From contig JAFIGI010000007.1 in assembly GCA_020831465.1 (NCBI GenBank), positions 1-56,590 of the forward strand: a stretch of DNA of 56,590 nucleotides. Reading direction: 5' to 3'. The stretch comes from Chlamydiales bacterium (GTDB taxonomy: Bacteria > Chlamydiota > Chlamydiia > Chlamydiales > JAAKFR01). Numbering within the stretch: the first letter of the stretch is position 1; each line of letters begins with the position of its first letter. The notes beneath the pieces were generated by a model, which worked only from the letters and a program-made list of their open reading frames with translations, had not been told where the DNA came from and did not search any database. Position numbers and translations under genes: made by a program. Positions 19,481 to 28,685 of this stretch are shown in pieces.

Positions 19481-22120
19481 TCACACATGGCGTTTAGAAA
19501 GTTTCTGTTCGAACCATCGGCGGGCTGCCTCAAATGCTTCAGGTATCTTTTCCATTTCGGTTCCGCCGCCTTGCGCGCTATCGGCTTTTCCTCCCCCTTT
19601 TCCACCGAGGAGGGGAGCGATCTCTTTGATCAGTTCATTAGCGCGGACGCCTTTTCCGATCAAATCTTCTGAGACGCGGATCAGAAGGGAACATTTTCCC
19701 TCTTGTTTTCCGATTAGAAAAAGAAGAAGCGCCTGCTCTTTCTGCATCACGATATCGGCGCACTCCCTCAATTCCCTCGGTTCCAAAGTGGCGGCATGTC
19801 CTAAATAGGAGACGCTGCCGATCCGTTCGATCTGTTCCATCAGATTTTCCACCTCGACAGTCAAAAGCTCGCGTCTCAAATGAGAGAGCTCCTGGGCGAG
19901 GTTGCGGTTTTCGTCTACGAGTTGATCAAGGCGCGCGGCGAGCTGGCCGGGCTGGACGTTGAGAGTCGCGGCGATTTCGTCGAGCCGCTCTTCGCTTTCT
20001 CTAGATAAACTCTCAGCCTCTTCGCCGGTCACAGCTTCGATCCGCCGCACTCCGGCAGCGATGCTGCTCTCTTTCGAAATCCGGAAATAGCCGATGTTTC
20101 CGACCTGCGAGGTGTGCGTCCCGCCGCATAGCTCTTTAGAGAAGTCAATATCGATTACGCGGACGACATTTCCATACTTTTCACCGAAAAATTGTTTGAT
20201 ATCCTCTTTCTTTTGCACCTCGCTAAAAGAGAGTTCGTATGCGTGGACAGGCCGGTTTTCCCGGATTTTCTCATTCACAAGGTCTTCGATGAGGTGGATT
20301 TCCTCTTTGGAAAGAGCTTTGTGGTGGCTGAAATCGAAACGCAAACGCCTCGGTTCCACGACCGATCCGGCCTGGCGTATATGAGGGCCGAGAACTTGCT
20401 GCAAAGCCCAATGAAGAAGGTGGGTAGCGGTGTGGTTGTTCGCGATTTTCCCGCGCCGCTCGACATCGACCGAAGCGGTGACTGAATCGCCTACCCGCAG
20501 GCTCCCTGCTTTGAGAACGCCGTGGTGGGAAATCACATCGGTATAAGGGGTCTGGCAATCGGTGACCATAAAGCGGCTCTCATCACCGACGATCAGGCCT
20601 TGGTCGCCGACTTGTCCCCCCTTTTCGGCGTAAAAAGGCGTCCGGTCGAGCAGAACGATTCCCTCTTCGCCTGGATGAAGCGCGACAACTTCTTCTCCCT
20701 CCTTCATCAGGCCCAGCACGATAGCTTCTGATGTCAGTTGCTTGTAGCCAAAGAACTCACAAGCGCCGTGTTTAGAGATATAGCCCTCGTAGGCCGACTC
20801 TTCGGCCATTTGGGCGGTTGTTTTGCGCGCCCCGCGCGAACGCTCTTTGGCTTCACGCTCCAACTCTTCGAATCTGTTGATGTCGACGGGGAGATGGGCA
20901 TCTTTTGCGAGCAGGAGAATCTCTTCCAGTGGAAGCCCATAGGTATCTTTCAATTTGAAGGCATCTTCTCCGGAGATGTGTCCCGAAGCTGTCGAATCGG
21001 TGATGATTTGGTTGAGCAGCTGGCCTCCACGCTTAAGAGTGCGTAGAAAGCCCTCCTCCTCAAGGGTGATGATTTCCTCAATTCGCGCGCTCGAAGTGAC
21101 CAGCTCGGGAAAATCCTCTCCCATCATCTCGATCAATCGGGGGAGGATCTTTCCGAGGAAGGGTTGGTCCAGGCCGAGCTGGCGCCCATAGCGCACGGCG
21201 CGGCGCAGGACCTTGCGCAGCACATAGCCTCGTTCTATATTACTCGGCTGCACCCCATCGGCGATCGCAAACGAGAGCGAGCGCATATGGTCGGCAATGA
21301 CCCTGAAGGCCGGCGCCGTATCGGAGTGGGGATCGTAAGCTTTGCGTGAGATCTTCTCAACCTGGGCGATCAAAGAACGGAGGATATCTGTTTCGAAAAG
21401 CGATTCGGTTCCCATTTTGATCGAAGCGACCCGCTCCAGCCCCGCTCCCGTATCGACCGATTTTTTTGGCAATGGGTGCATTTCACCCGAGGGGTCGCGG
21501 TTGAATTCCATAAATACAAGGTTCCAGAACTCGAGAAAACGCTCGCCCTCGATATCCTCCGCAGGGCTCCGCGCCGGGCCGAACGCAGGTCCTTTGTCGT
21601 AATAGAGCTCCGAGCAGGGGCCGCATGGGCCCGTATCCCCCATCGCCCAGAAATTATCCTTCGCGCCCATGCGGACGATCCGTTCTTCGGGAATATAGGG
21701 CTTCCACAGTTCGAACGATTCTTCATCTTCGTGGAAGACGGTCGCCCATAGATATTTCGGGTCGTATCCGAAGACATGGAGGGTCACCTCCCACGCAAAG
21801 GCGATTGCTTCTTTTTTGAAATAGTCGCCGAAGGAGAAATTTCCGAGCATCTCGAAGAAGGTGAGGTGGCGATTGGTATGGCCGACATTTTCCAGGTCGT
21901 TATGCTTCCCTCCGACGCGGATGCACTTCTGCGATGAGGCTGCCATCGAATAGTCGCGCATGCTTTTCCCCAAAAAAACGTCTTTGAACTGATTCATCCC
22001 CGCATTGATGAAAAGCAGGGTCGGGTCGTCGTGGGGAACGACAGGCGAGGAAGGGATAACAGTATGCCCTTTGTCTTTAAAGTACTGTAGAAAACGGCGG
22101 CGGATCTCTTGGCTAATCAT
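19481..22120 (-). CDS. alaS: Alanyl-tRNA synthetase
   Basis: A full-length class II synthetase of 879 residues. The catalytic core begins with the family's [20 protein letters not shown] and contains [20 protein letters not shown]. The editing domain has the zinc ligands NHTATHLLH and [10 protein letters not shown]. The C-Ala domain ends with [15 protein letters not shown]. The frame is open to 22153, but the Met at 22120 ([12 protein letters not shown]) has GGGAGAAATT directly upstream and fits the family. It is divergent from tkt and leads the mfd-hemE-hemN-hemG series. Confidence 0.96.
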   Translation of the reverse strand: MISQEIRRRFLQYFKDKGHTVIPSSPVVPHDDPTLLFINAGMNQFKDVFLGKSMRDYSMAASSQKCIRVGGKHNDLENVGHTNRHLTFFEMLGNFSFGDYFKKEAIAFAWEVTLHVFGYDPKYLWATVFHEDEESFELWKPYIPEERIVRMGAKDNFWAMGDTGPCGPCSELYYDKGPAFGPARSPAEDIEGERFLEFWNLVFMEFNRDPSGEMHPLPKKSVDTGAGLERVASIKMGTESLFETDILRSLIAQVEKISRKAYDPHSDTAPAFRVIADHMRSLSFAIADGVQPSNIERGYVLRKVLRRAVRYGRQLGLDQPFLGKILPRLIEMMGEDFPELVTSSARIEEIITLEEEGFLRTLKRGGQLLNQIITDSTASGHISGEDAFKLKDTYGLPLEEILLLAKDAHLPVDINRFEELEREAKERSRGARKTTAQMAEESAYEGYISKHGACEFFGYKQLTSEAIVLGLMKEGEEVVALHPGEEGIVLLDRTPFYAEKGGQVGDQGLIVGDESRFMVTDCQTPYTDVISHHGVLKAGSLRVGDSVTASVDVERRGKIANNHTATHLLHWALQQVLGPHIRQAGSVVEPRRLRFDFSHHKALSKEEIHLIEDLVNEKIRENRPVHAYELSFSEVQKKEDIKQFFGEKYGNVVRVIDIDFSKELCGGTHTSQVGNIGYFRISKESSIAAGVRRIEAVTGEEAESLSRESEERLDEIAATLNVQPGQLAARLDQLVDENRNLAQELSHLRRELLTVEVENLMEQIERIGSVSYLGHAATLEPRELRECADIVMQKEQALLLFLIGKQEGKCSLLIRVSEDLIGKGVRANELIKEIAPLLGGKGGGKADSAQGGGTEMEKIPEAFEAARRWFEQKLSKRHV

Positions 22121-22121
22121 A

Positions 22122-22148
22122 ATTTCTCCCTTAGGAAAGAGGGAGAAT
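22122..22148 (-). promoter_or_regulatory. Possible hairpin masking the alaS ribosome binding site
   Basis: In the alaS leader, TTCTCCC (22147-22141) can pair perfectly with GGGAGAA (22130-22124) across a 10-base loop. GGGAGAA is the ribosome binding site, five bases from the ATG, so the fold would hide it. A 7-bp stem is modest and could be chance. Confidence 0.35.
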
Positions 22149-22219
22149 AGCATGCACTTGAGATTTTTTCTATGACCGCGTTACACTTGTTTCTTTTTAA
22201 AGCGCAACCGGTGAAAAAA

Positions 22220-24223
22220 ATGGATAGCAAAGGGTTGGATCCTGAACTAAAGAAAATTTTGGGCAAAGTGGCGAATGCGATTAGGGAGTTGTCGATGGAC
22301 GCGGTCCAAAAGGCCAATTCAGGGCATCCGGGACTCCCCCTCGGGTGCGCTGAAATCGGCGCCTATCTCTACGGCGTGGCTCTCCGCCACCATCCGAAAA
22401 ACCCTAAATGGCTCAACCGCGACCGGCTCGTACTCTCTGCCGGACACGGTTCGATGTGGCTCTATTCGTGCCTCCATTTGGCAGGGTTCGACCTTTCGCT
22501 CGAAGAGATCAAAGATTTCCGCCAGCTCCATTCGAAAACGCCCGGACATCCCGAATTTCATTTCACTGAGGGCGTTGAAGCAACGACCGGCCCTCTCGGC
22601 CAGGGAACGGGGAATGCTGTCGGGATGGCCCTTGCCCAAAAAATCCTTGCGGCCAAATTCAACACCGAAGAGCACACGCTTTTTGATTCCAAGGTTTTCT
22701 GCCTCTGCAGCGACGGCGATATGATGGAAGGGATCAGCCACGAAGCATGCGCTTTGGCCGGCCACCTCGAGCTCGACAACCTGATTTTCATCTACGACGC
22801 GAATAATATTACCCTCGACGGCCCGCTATCCGAGTGCATGTCGGAAGATACCCCGGCCCGGTTCCACGCCTACGGGTGGGATGTTTATGAAGTCGACGGC
22901 TACAACTTTGATGAGCTGCACGCGACCATTTCGAACGCCCGCAAAGACCAGGAGAGGCCCGTCTTCATTTTAGCTCATACCGTTATCGGGAAAGGATCGC
23001 CCAACAAAGCCGGCACCAGCAGCGCCCACGGCTCGCCGCTCGGCCCCGAGGAGGTGGAAGCGACCAAAAAGAACTTGGGCCTTCCGGAAGAACCCTTTTA
23101 CGTACCTAAGGCCGTTGAAACCTATTTTGAAGAGAAGCTAAACGTTCAAAAGAGACTGGAAGAGGAGTGGAATGAAACCTTCCGTATCTGGTCTAAAGCG
23201 CATCCTGAGCTTCATAAAGAATTTGAGCAGATGCATAGCAGGGAGCTTCCCTCAAAACTTGAGGAGATTTTGTGGAAAATCGAGGTCGGCTCTTCTCTCC
23301 CCGGGCGGAAAGCCTCCAACATTGTGATTAACGAGCTTGCAAGCCACCTTCCCGACCTCTATGGCGGCTCTGCCGATCTCTCCGTTTCCGATTTGACGAT
23401 GCTCAAAAATTTCCCGGTTATTACTCCCGGAAATTTCGAGGGGCGCAACATCAAATATGGCGTGCGCGAATTCGCGATGGGAACGATCGCGAACGGCCTC
23501 GCCTACACGGGAATGATCACTCCTTTTATCGGGACCTTTTTGACCTTCTCGGATTACCTGCGTAACTCGATCCGTTTAGCGTGCATCTCGAAGCTTCACG
23601 TCATCTACCAATTCACCCATGATTCGATCTTTCTCGGCGAAGACGGCCCAACTCACCAGCCCATCGAACACTTTGCCGCCTTGCGCGCAATCCCCAACCT
23701 CCACGTAATCCGCCCCGGCGATGCTAATGAGGTAAAAATGGCCTGGCTATCGGCCCTCTCTTTTGAGTCGCCGACTGCGATCCTTCTTTCCCGCCAATCC
23801 TTGCCGACCCTTGAAGAGACCAAGGTTCCCTACAAGGAGGGATTAGGCCGGGGAGCCTATATTGTGAAAAAAGAGAGAGAGAAACCCGACTACACCCTCT
23901 TTGCGACCGGTTCCGAGCTGCACATCGCGCTTGAGGTAGCTGAAGAGCTTGGAAAGAGGGGAAAAGATGTCCGCGTCGTCTCCGTTCCCTGCTGGGAGCT
24001 CTTTGAGATGCAGGACGATGATTATGTCGATTCAATTTTAGAAGGTGATTTGGGGATCCGTGTGAGCATCGAGGCTGGCGTAGAATTGGGATGGCATAAG
24101 TTTATCGGTCTGGACGGCATTTCCATTTGCATGGAGAGCTATGGCGCTTCCGCACCTGCGGCCGCTCTTAGCGAGGAGTTCGGTTTTTCCGTCGATGCGA
24201 TTCTCGAACGCATTCTAATATAA
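22220..24223 (+). CDS. tkt: Transketolase
   Basis: A thiamine-diphosphate enzyme of 667 residues that moves two-carbon units in the pentose phosphate pathway. The N-terminal domain has AIRELSMDAVQKANSGHPG, and the cofactor motif begins CSDGDMMEGISHEACALAGH and ends with DANN. The middle domain has FTHDSIFLGEDGPTHQPIEH. The frame opens at 22172, but the Met at 22220 (MDSKGLDPELKK) fits the family better. The position matches chlamydial tktB next to alaS. A hairpin repeat follows the stop by seven bases. Confidence 0.95.
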   Translation: MDSKGLDPELKKILGKVANAIRELSMDAVQKANSGHPGLPLGCAEIGAYLYGVALRHHPKNPKWLNRDRLVLSAGHGSMWLYSCLHLAGFDLSLEEIKDFRQLHSKTPGHPEFHFTEGVEATTGPLGQGTGNAVGMALAQKILAAKFNTEEHTLFDSKVFCLCSDGDMMEGISHEACALAGHLELDNLIFIYDANNITLDGPLSECMSEDTPARFHAYGWDVYEVDGYNFDELHATISNARKDQERPVFILAHTVIGKGSPNKAGTSSAHGSPLGPEEVEATKKNLGLPEEPFYVPKAVETYFEEKLNVQKRLEEEWNETFRIWSKAHPELHKEFEQMHSRELPSKLEEILWKIEVGSSLPGRKASNIVINELASHLPDLYGGSADLSVSDLTMLKNFPVITPGNFEGRNIKYGVREFAMGTIANGLAYTGMITPFIGTFLTFSDYLRNSIRLACISKLHVIYQFTHDSIFLGEDGPTHQPIEHFAALRAIPNLHVIRPGDANEVKMAWLSALSFESPTAILLSRQSLPTLEETKVPYKEGLGRGAYIVKKEREKPDYTLFATGSELHIALEVAEELGKRGKDVRVVSVPCWELFEMQDDDYVDSILEGDLGIRVSIEAGVELGWHKFIGLDGISICMESYGASAPAAALSEEFGFSVDAILERILI

Positions 24224-24230
24224 GAGATGT

Positions 24231-24275
24231 TAGCAGAATCAGTTGAAAAATTTACATTTTGAACTAATTCTGCTA
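24231..24275. terminator. Hairpin repeat, copy 2 (opposite orientation)
   Basis: Arms 24231-24249 and 24257-24275 pair at 17 of 19 positions around the loop ATTTACA, which is the reverse complement of the loop of the copy at 10021-10069. The outer arm TAGCAGAATCAGTTGAAAA is identical between the copies. It lies between tkt and the convergent porin genes and probably ends tkt transcription. Confidence 0.75.
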
Positions 24276-24291
24276 TACAAGGAGTCACGAG

Positions 24292-24366
24292 ATGAGAGGA
24301 AGTGGAGGCATTTTTTTTAAAATGGTTCTTTCTAATCTAAAGAGGATCAATCTGCCAACTTTTTGA
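24292..24366 (+). CDS. Possible 24-residue small ORF
   Basis: An ATG at 24292 follows a strong AAGGAG site with a 7-base spacing and opens MRGSGGIFFKMVLSNLKRIN, ending at 24366. The ribosome binding site is better than those of many real genes here, but the product is too short to judge, and it lies downstream of the tkt hairpin with no evident promoter. Otherwise the gap 24276-24388 holds nothing recognisable. Confidence 0.3.
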   Translation: MRGSGGIFFKMVLSNLKRINLPTF

Positions 24367-24388
24367 AAAGAAATAGATAATTGAGTGA

Positions 24389-25255
24389 TTAAAACCTAAA
24401 TTGAGCGTTTGCATGCACGGCTCTCTCATCTAGGAAGCGCCCTTCGACAGTGATGCTCGCCTTTTTAGCTCCGACCAAAGTGATTCCGATGGCGCAACCG
24501 ATGTGCCGGTTGTTTGTCAGGTTGAGAATTTGGACACTATTTGCGCCCTCCTCGTAGAGCAGGTGTCCACTATTCAAGAAGGCTCTCGACCACTTCAAGG
24601 CGATGTAGGGGACTAAAGAACTCTCGCAAGAAGGGATGGTGTACCGGTAAGCAGCTCCCAATCCCGCTTGCCATTCATGATAGACGATGCGGTCGCCCGT
24701 CCTCCCATATTGGGGATCGTGATTTTCAGCGCGCACAAAATTCAGTTTCGGGCGCGTATAAAAGTACTGCGCCTCAGCACCGACCTCAAAACATTTGCAT
24801 TGCCAAATCGTCCCGCGTACTCCTGCGCTCCAGGAGAAATAGGTCTCTGTCTCAAACAGGATATCGTCGTTTTCCGTAACTGCACTGCTAAAGGCTGACC
24901 GGGGAGTCCTAAAAGAGATGTTCGTTGTCCCCAAAGTTCCAAAGAGATCGATGCGGTCGTAGAAATTTAAGGCAAGATAACCGGCATTCGTATAGAGCTC
25001 GGTTCGATGGATGGTAGTGTCGTTCCCTCGCTCATCAACTCTAAGGTAGCGCTCAAATACATAATCGCCGTAGAACCCGAAGCGGATGCTCCATGCATCG
25101 CACCAATTGGCGCATGGATTGGAAGAGTCGGAACAATGTCCATCCCATATAATCCCTTCGGATAACAAGGAAGCGTCCCATGGGTTGCCGACAGGAAGAG
25201 CAAAACCGAGAGTTGGCAGTAAAGCGGTTAAAAGTAAGCTCCTAAATTTTTTCAT
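24389..25255 (-). CDS. MOMP-like outer membrane porin 1
   Basis: A 288-residue secreted beta-barrel protein of the chlamydial major outer membrane protein family. A signal peptide (MKKFRSLLLTALLPTLGFA) is followed by LPVGNPWDASLLSEGIIWDG, close to the N-terminus of mature Chlamydia MOMP. The Cys-rich stretch NPCANWCDAWSIRFGFYGDY follows, and the C-terminus is AQFRF with a terminal Phe, the usual barrel-assembly signal. It is shorter than Chlamydia MOMP (about 370 residues), so surface loops are reduced. The Met at 25255 has GGAG eight bases upstream. It lies 16 bases after its paralogue, so the two form an operon. Confidence 0.88.
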   Translation of the reverse strand: MKKFRSLLLTALLPTLGFALPVGNPWDASLLSEGIIWDGHCSDSSNPCANWCDAWSIRFGFYGDYVFERYLRVDERGNDTTIHRTELYTNAGYLALNFYDRIDLFGTLGTTNISFRTPRSAFSSAVTENDDILFETETYFSWSAGVRGTIWQCKCFEVGAEAQYFYTRPKLNFVRAENHDPQYGRTGDRIVYHEWQAGLGAAYRYTIPSCESSLVPYIALKWSRAFLNSGHLLYEEGANSVQILNLTNNRHIGCAIGITLVGAKKASITVEGRFLDERAVHANAQFRF

Positions 25256-25271
25256 CTTTGATCTCCAATGA

Positions 25272-26120
25272 TTAGAAACGGAATTGCCCATTGATATAGA
25301 GCGCCTTTTCGTTGACGAAGCGCGCCTCGGCAGTTAAGCTTGCTCTATTGCATCCAAGAAGTGTGATGCCGAACGCATAGCCTAAATTTTTATCGCTGCG
25401 CAGATCGTCAATCGTTAAGCCGCCGCTTTGAATTTTGCCCATCTCTATCCAGGCACGGCTCCATTTTAAGCCTAAATAGGGGAGTAAAGCTGTTGAGCAC
25501 GATCCAATATTGATCCGGTATGCCGCCCCGAGTCCAATTTGCCACTCCTGAAATTCAAAAAGGTCTCTCCCTCGGTAATCGGGGTTGCTGTTCTCTCTTT
25601 TTACGAAGTTGATGTTGGGACATGAAGAGAAGTACTGGGTTTCGGCTCCGACTCCCAAGCAGCCGCATTCCCAAAGGGTGGCTCGAAGTCCGAAGCTCCA
25701 AGAGAAGCCAGTATTTGTGCTAATCGCAAGAAAATTGTTCGCGCCCTCTCCTCCGAACGCTTTTCGAGGGGTCTTGATTTCAAATTCCGAAGTTCCAAGG
25801 GTCGCGAAGAGATCGAACCTGTCAAACAGGTTAAAAGCAAGGTATCCTGCGTTTGTCGAAATTTCGGTAGTGTGGATTTTATCACGGCCGTTGTGCCGGT
25901 CGACTTCCATACGGTAATTGTATACGTAATCGCCGTAAAATCCGATTCGGACGCCCCAAGAGTCGCGCCAAGAGAGGCACGGATCGCGATAGGAGGCGCA
26001 ATGCCCCTCTCTAAAAAGGCCTTCGCGCATCAAGCTGGCCTCCCAGGGGTTTCCAATCGGCAGCGCATAAGCAGTCGCAGAAAAAAGCAATAGGGTAAGC
26101 AGAGCCGTAATGTTATGCAT
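25272..26120 (-). CDS. MOMP-like outer membrane porin 2
   Basis: A 282-residue paralogue of the next gene. A signal peptide (MHNITALLTLLLFSATAYA) leads to LPIGNPWEASLMREGLFREG and the segment DPCLSWRDSWGVRIGFYGDY. One Cys of the WCD motif has become Arg, so its disulfide pattern should differ from copy 1. It ends GQFRF. The Met at 26120 has GGAGG close upstream; the frame extends to 26141 but would add residues before the signal peptide. The porins occupy the position between tkt and amn, where Chlamydia has no insertion, so they are a lineage-specific addition. Confidence 0.88.
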   Translation of the reverse strand: MHNITALLTLLLFSATAYALPIGNPWEASLMREGLFREGHCASYRDPCLSWRDSWGVRIGFYGDYVYNYRMEVDRHNGRDKIHTTEISTNAGYLAFNLFDRFDLFATLGTSEFEIKTPRKAFGGEGANNFLAISTNTGFSWSFGLRATLWECGCLGVGAETQYFSSCPNINFVKRENSNPDYRGRDLFEFQEWQIGLGAAYRINIGSCSTALLPYLGLKWSRAWIEMGKIQSGGLTIDDLRSDKNLGYAFGITLLGCNRASLTAEARFVNEKALYINGQFRF

Positions 26121-26183
26121 GCATCCTCCAAAAATGTGCAAAGTCCGAGGAATAAAAAATTGATATCAGGTGGGAAAATAAAA

Positions 26184-27005
26184 TTAAATATCTGTTTTGG
26201 CCGACTTTCCGCGGAAAGCCCCTTTCGCTTTGTGTTTCAACATCCCTCTCATGATGTTGATCGTGCGCACGCCTTTTTCCAAATGTTCGGTCATGTATCT
26301 CTCGAAAATATAGTTCGCACTGCGTTTTGTTTTAATCCCGTCACGACTAAGAGGGAGGTCGGAAATAAGTAAAAGAGCCCCTAAAGGTAGTTTGCGGCGG
26401 TAGCTGGCTGAGAAGAGAGTTGCGCATTCCATCTCGATCGCTTGAGCTTTCGTTTCCACGAGCTTCGCTTTAAAAGCCTCGTTGAATTCCCAGAACCGGA
26501 TATTTGTCGTATGTGTGATGCCGATATGGTACGGGGCTTGATCTTCGTCAAGGATTTCGGTGGCTGCTTTTTGCATCAGGAAGTTGCCGAGGGCCGGCAC
26601 CTCGGGAGGAAAGTAAAAATCGGAGGTTCCGTCTCCGCGTATCGCTGCAATGGGAAGAAAATAATCTCCCACATTATAATGTCGTCTAAGACCGCCGCAC
26701 ATCCCAAGCATTAAAACCGATTTAATGTTCGGTAGAAACGAGCAAAGGTCGACGATAAGAGCCGCAGCTGGTGAGCCGAGCTTGAAATCAACGATGCTGA
26801 TGTCAAGTTCCGGAGCGTGCGCAGCGGTGAACATCGACCCTTCCATAAGAGGAACCTGATAATTTTCTGCAAATGCGCGGATGTAGCGGTGGAAATTTGT
26901 TAGCAAGAGGTAGGAACAAAACCGGTCTATATCGGAGCCCGAATAGCGTTCAAGTGTGTCGCGGGCAATCTGCGCTTCGTGAGGATCTGACTCGTGAAAG
27001 TCCAT
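26184..27005 (-). CDS. amn: AMP nucleosidase (Amn-like purine phosphorylase fold)
   Basis: A 273-residue member of the nucleoside phosphorylase superfamily that cleaves AMP to adenine and ribose 5-phosphate. Seen are MEGSMFTAAHAPELDISIVD, VLMLGMCGGLRRHYNVGDYF with the phosphate-loop-like GMCGG, IRGDGTSDFYFPPEVPA, and the purine-site region IEMECATLFSASYRRK. It lacks the extra N-terminal domain of E. coli Amn, as in Chlamydia. It lies 18 bases after a small unknown gene on the same strand. Position next to efp matches Chlamydia. Confidence 0.9.
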   Translation of the reverse strand: MDFHESDPHEAQIARDTLERYSGSDIDRFCSYLLLTNFHRYIRAFAENYQVPLMEGSMFTAAHAPELDISIVDFKLGSPAAALIVDLCSFLPNIKSVLMLGMCGGLRRHYNVGDYFLPIAAIRGDGTSDFYFPPEVPALGNFLMQKAATEILDEDQAPYHIGITHTTNIRFWEFNEAFKAKLVETKAQAIEMECATLFSASYRRKLPLGALLLISDLPLSRDGIKTKRSANYIFERYMTEHLEKGVRTINIMRGMLKHKAKGAFRGKSAKTDI

Positions 27006-27023
27006 GCCCTACTATTTAAGCGT

Positions 27024-27215
27024 TCAAGTTTTTTTGAACAACAGATTCAATATCGTGCTGAGCAATCCCGCCTTCTTTTGTTTTGGTCGGTGGGTGCTGA
27101 TCCCCCATCCATAGTGTTCATGCATCTCGCAGCCGACGATTCCTCTTCCTGGCTCGACCTGCTCTTTAATCCACGCTTCGTCCGGTTTGTAGTCTTTGTA
27201 GTTATTGCGCCACAC
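27024..27215 (-). CDS. Small hypothetical protein
   Basis: A 63-residue protein, not recognised. The sequence WRNNYKDYKPDEAWIKEQVE is followed by a Trp/His-rich centre (CEMHEHYGWGISTHRPKQKK) and a short hydrophobic, basic tail (LLSTILNLLFKKT). A GTG at 27215 has AAGGAG about ten bases upstream; a TTG at 27224 is an alternative. It heads a pair with amn and is divergent from efp, leaving only about 60 bases for promoters. A short stem, GTTCAA with TTGAAC, overlaps its stop codon (27022-27039). Confidence 0.6.
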   Translation of the reverse strand: MWRNNYKDYKPDEAWIKEQVEPGRGIVGCEMHEHYGWGISTHRPKQKKAGLLSTILNLLFKKT

Positions 27216-27277
27216 TTGCTTCAATCTCCTTCTGAAGTTATACTCGCCAATTCGGAGGTAAACTCGAGGTTAACCAT

Positions 27278-27850
27278 ATGGCGCAAATTAGCACAAACGA
27301 ATTTCGAAGCGGCCTGAAAATCGAAGTTGAGGGGCAGCCCTATACGATCGTAACGAATCAATTCGTCAAGCCCGGAAAAGGTCAGGCATTTAACCGTGTG
27401 CGCATGAAACACCTGCTTTCTGGACGCGTGATCGAAAAAACATTCAAATCGGGGGAGAGTGTCGAACAGGCCGATGTAAATGAAGCCGAAATGCGCCTTT
27501 TATATACCGATGCTCAAGGCGCGACCTTCATGCATGACGAAACCTATGAGCAGATCACCATTCCTCCCGAAAAAATCGAAGATGTCAAGCAATGGCTCGC
27601 CGATGATATCATTTACGGAATCGTCTTTTACAAGGGCGAACCCGTGACCATTGAGCCGCCTACTTTTATGGAACTCGAAATAACCGAAACGACTCCGGGT
27701 GCGCGGGGAGATACTGCTTCCGGACGAGTTTTGAAACCGGCGACGGTATCAACAGGAGCTGTTGTTCAAGTTCCGATCTTCATCGAACAAGGGGAAGTCG
27801 TGAAAGTCGACACCCGCAACGGGGAATATGTCTCTCGCGTTAACAAGTAG
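27278..27850 (+). CDS. efp: Translation elongation factor P
   Basis: A 190-residue, full-length EF-P, which relieves ribosome stalling at polyproline. Three domains are recognisable: the N-terminal KOW-like part with NQFVKPGKGQAFNRVRMKHL, whose Lys in PGKGQ is the beta-lysylation site, the OB domain, and the C-terminal PIFIEQGEVVKVDTRNGEYV signature. The EF-P ligase gene epmA overlaps its end by 23 bases. This is the position of one of the two chlamydial efp genes; the other lies outside the window. Confidence 0.95.
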   Translation: MAQISTNEFRSGLKIEVEGQPYTIVTNQFVKPGKGQAFNRVRMKHLLSGRVIEKTFKSGESVEQADVNEAEMRLLYTDAQGATFMHDETYEQITIPPEKIEDVKQWLADDIIYGIVFYKGEPVTIEPPTFMELEITETTPGARGDTASGRVLKPATVSTGAVVQVPIFIEQGEVVKVDTRNGEYVSRVNK

Positions 27851-28685
27851 ACTGGCCGTTTTGCGCGACCGTGCCGCGATGCTTGCGGCGGCCCGCACCT
27901 TTTTCAAAGAGAGGGGACTTGTGGAAGTAGACGTTCCCGTTTTGAGCATGCGAGCCTCTATCGACCCCCATATCGACTTGATCGAAGCAGCCTGCTTGGA
28001 AAAAAAAGCCTTTCTTCACTCTTCACCAGAATATGGAATGAAGCGCCTTTTAGCTGAGGGGATTGGAGATATCTACCAGATTTCACATGTCTTTCGGAAA
28101 GATGAGAGGGGAGAGCTGCACAACCCCGAATTCACGATGGTCGAATGGTACCGCTGCGCGCTCTCCTTTGAAGAGATGATCGAAGAGACTCTCGCGTTTA
28201 TCTCCCTCTTTCTTCCCTCTAGCTGCAGCTTTCAACGAATCGGATACCGGGAAGCCTTCCTTCGCTATGTAGGCCATTACCCTGAATCGCTCGAAGAGCG
28301 CGACCGCCTCTTTGCCTTTGAGATCGAGCCTGAGCTCCATGCGGCAGTCATCTTTGCTTTTCCTCCCGAACAGGCCGCTCTTTCACGAGTTGAAAAGGGC
28401 GTTGCCCGCCGTTTCGAAGTTTATTACAAAGGCGTCGAGTTGGCCAATGGCTATCACGAGCTGGCTGACGCTGAAGAGCAGAGAAGGCGTTTTGAGCGCA
28501 ATAACCGACAGCGCCTCTTGCTAGGTAAAGAGACCTATCCGATCGACACTCTTTTTCTCGAAGCTTTAGATGAGGGAATGCCGGACTGCTGTGGAGTCGC
28601 GGTCGGATTCGACCGGCTGATGATGGTGCGCCATGAGAGGCGTTCGATCGACGAGGTGATCCCCTTTGGCTGGGAGAGAAGCTGA
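27828..28685 (+). CDS. epmA: EF-P lysine ligase EpmA (GenX/PoxA)
   Basis: A 285-residue paralogue of the class II lysyl-tRNA synthetase catalytic core, without the anticodon-binding domain. It attaches (R)-beta-lysine to EF-P. Motif 2 region HSSPEYGMKRLLAEGIGDIY, then FRKDERGELHNPEFTMVEWY, and late RFEVYYKGVELANGYHELAD and MPDCCGVAVGFDRLMM match EpmA, including the YKGxELANGxHEL stretch. The start ATG is inside the efp end with GGGGAAT before it, so translation is coupled. EpmB, which makes beta-lysine, is not in the window. The stop overlaps the next ATG by one base. Confidence 0.93.
   Translation: MSLALTSRLAVLRDRAAMLAAARTFFKERGLVEVDVPVLSMRASIDPHIDLIEAACLEKKAFLHSSPEYGMKRLLAEGIGDIYQISHVFRKDERGELHNPEFTMVEWYRCALSFEEMIEETLAFISLFLPSSCSFQRIGYREAFLRYVGHYPESLEERDRLFAFEIEPELHAAVIFAFPPEQAALSRVEKGVARRFEVYYKGVELANGYHELADAEEQRRRFERNNRQRLLLGKETYPIDTLFLEALDEGMPDCCGVAVGFDRLMMVRHERRSIDEVIPFGWERS

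Noticed and set aside
20094-20485. Overlapping plus-strand frames inside alaS
   Set aside because: Antisense to the AlaS editing domain, with no homology or start signals.
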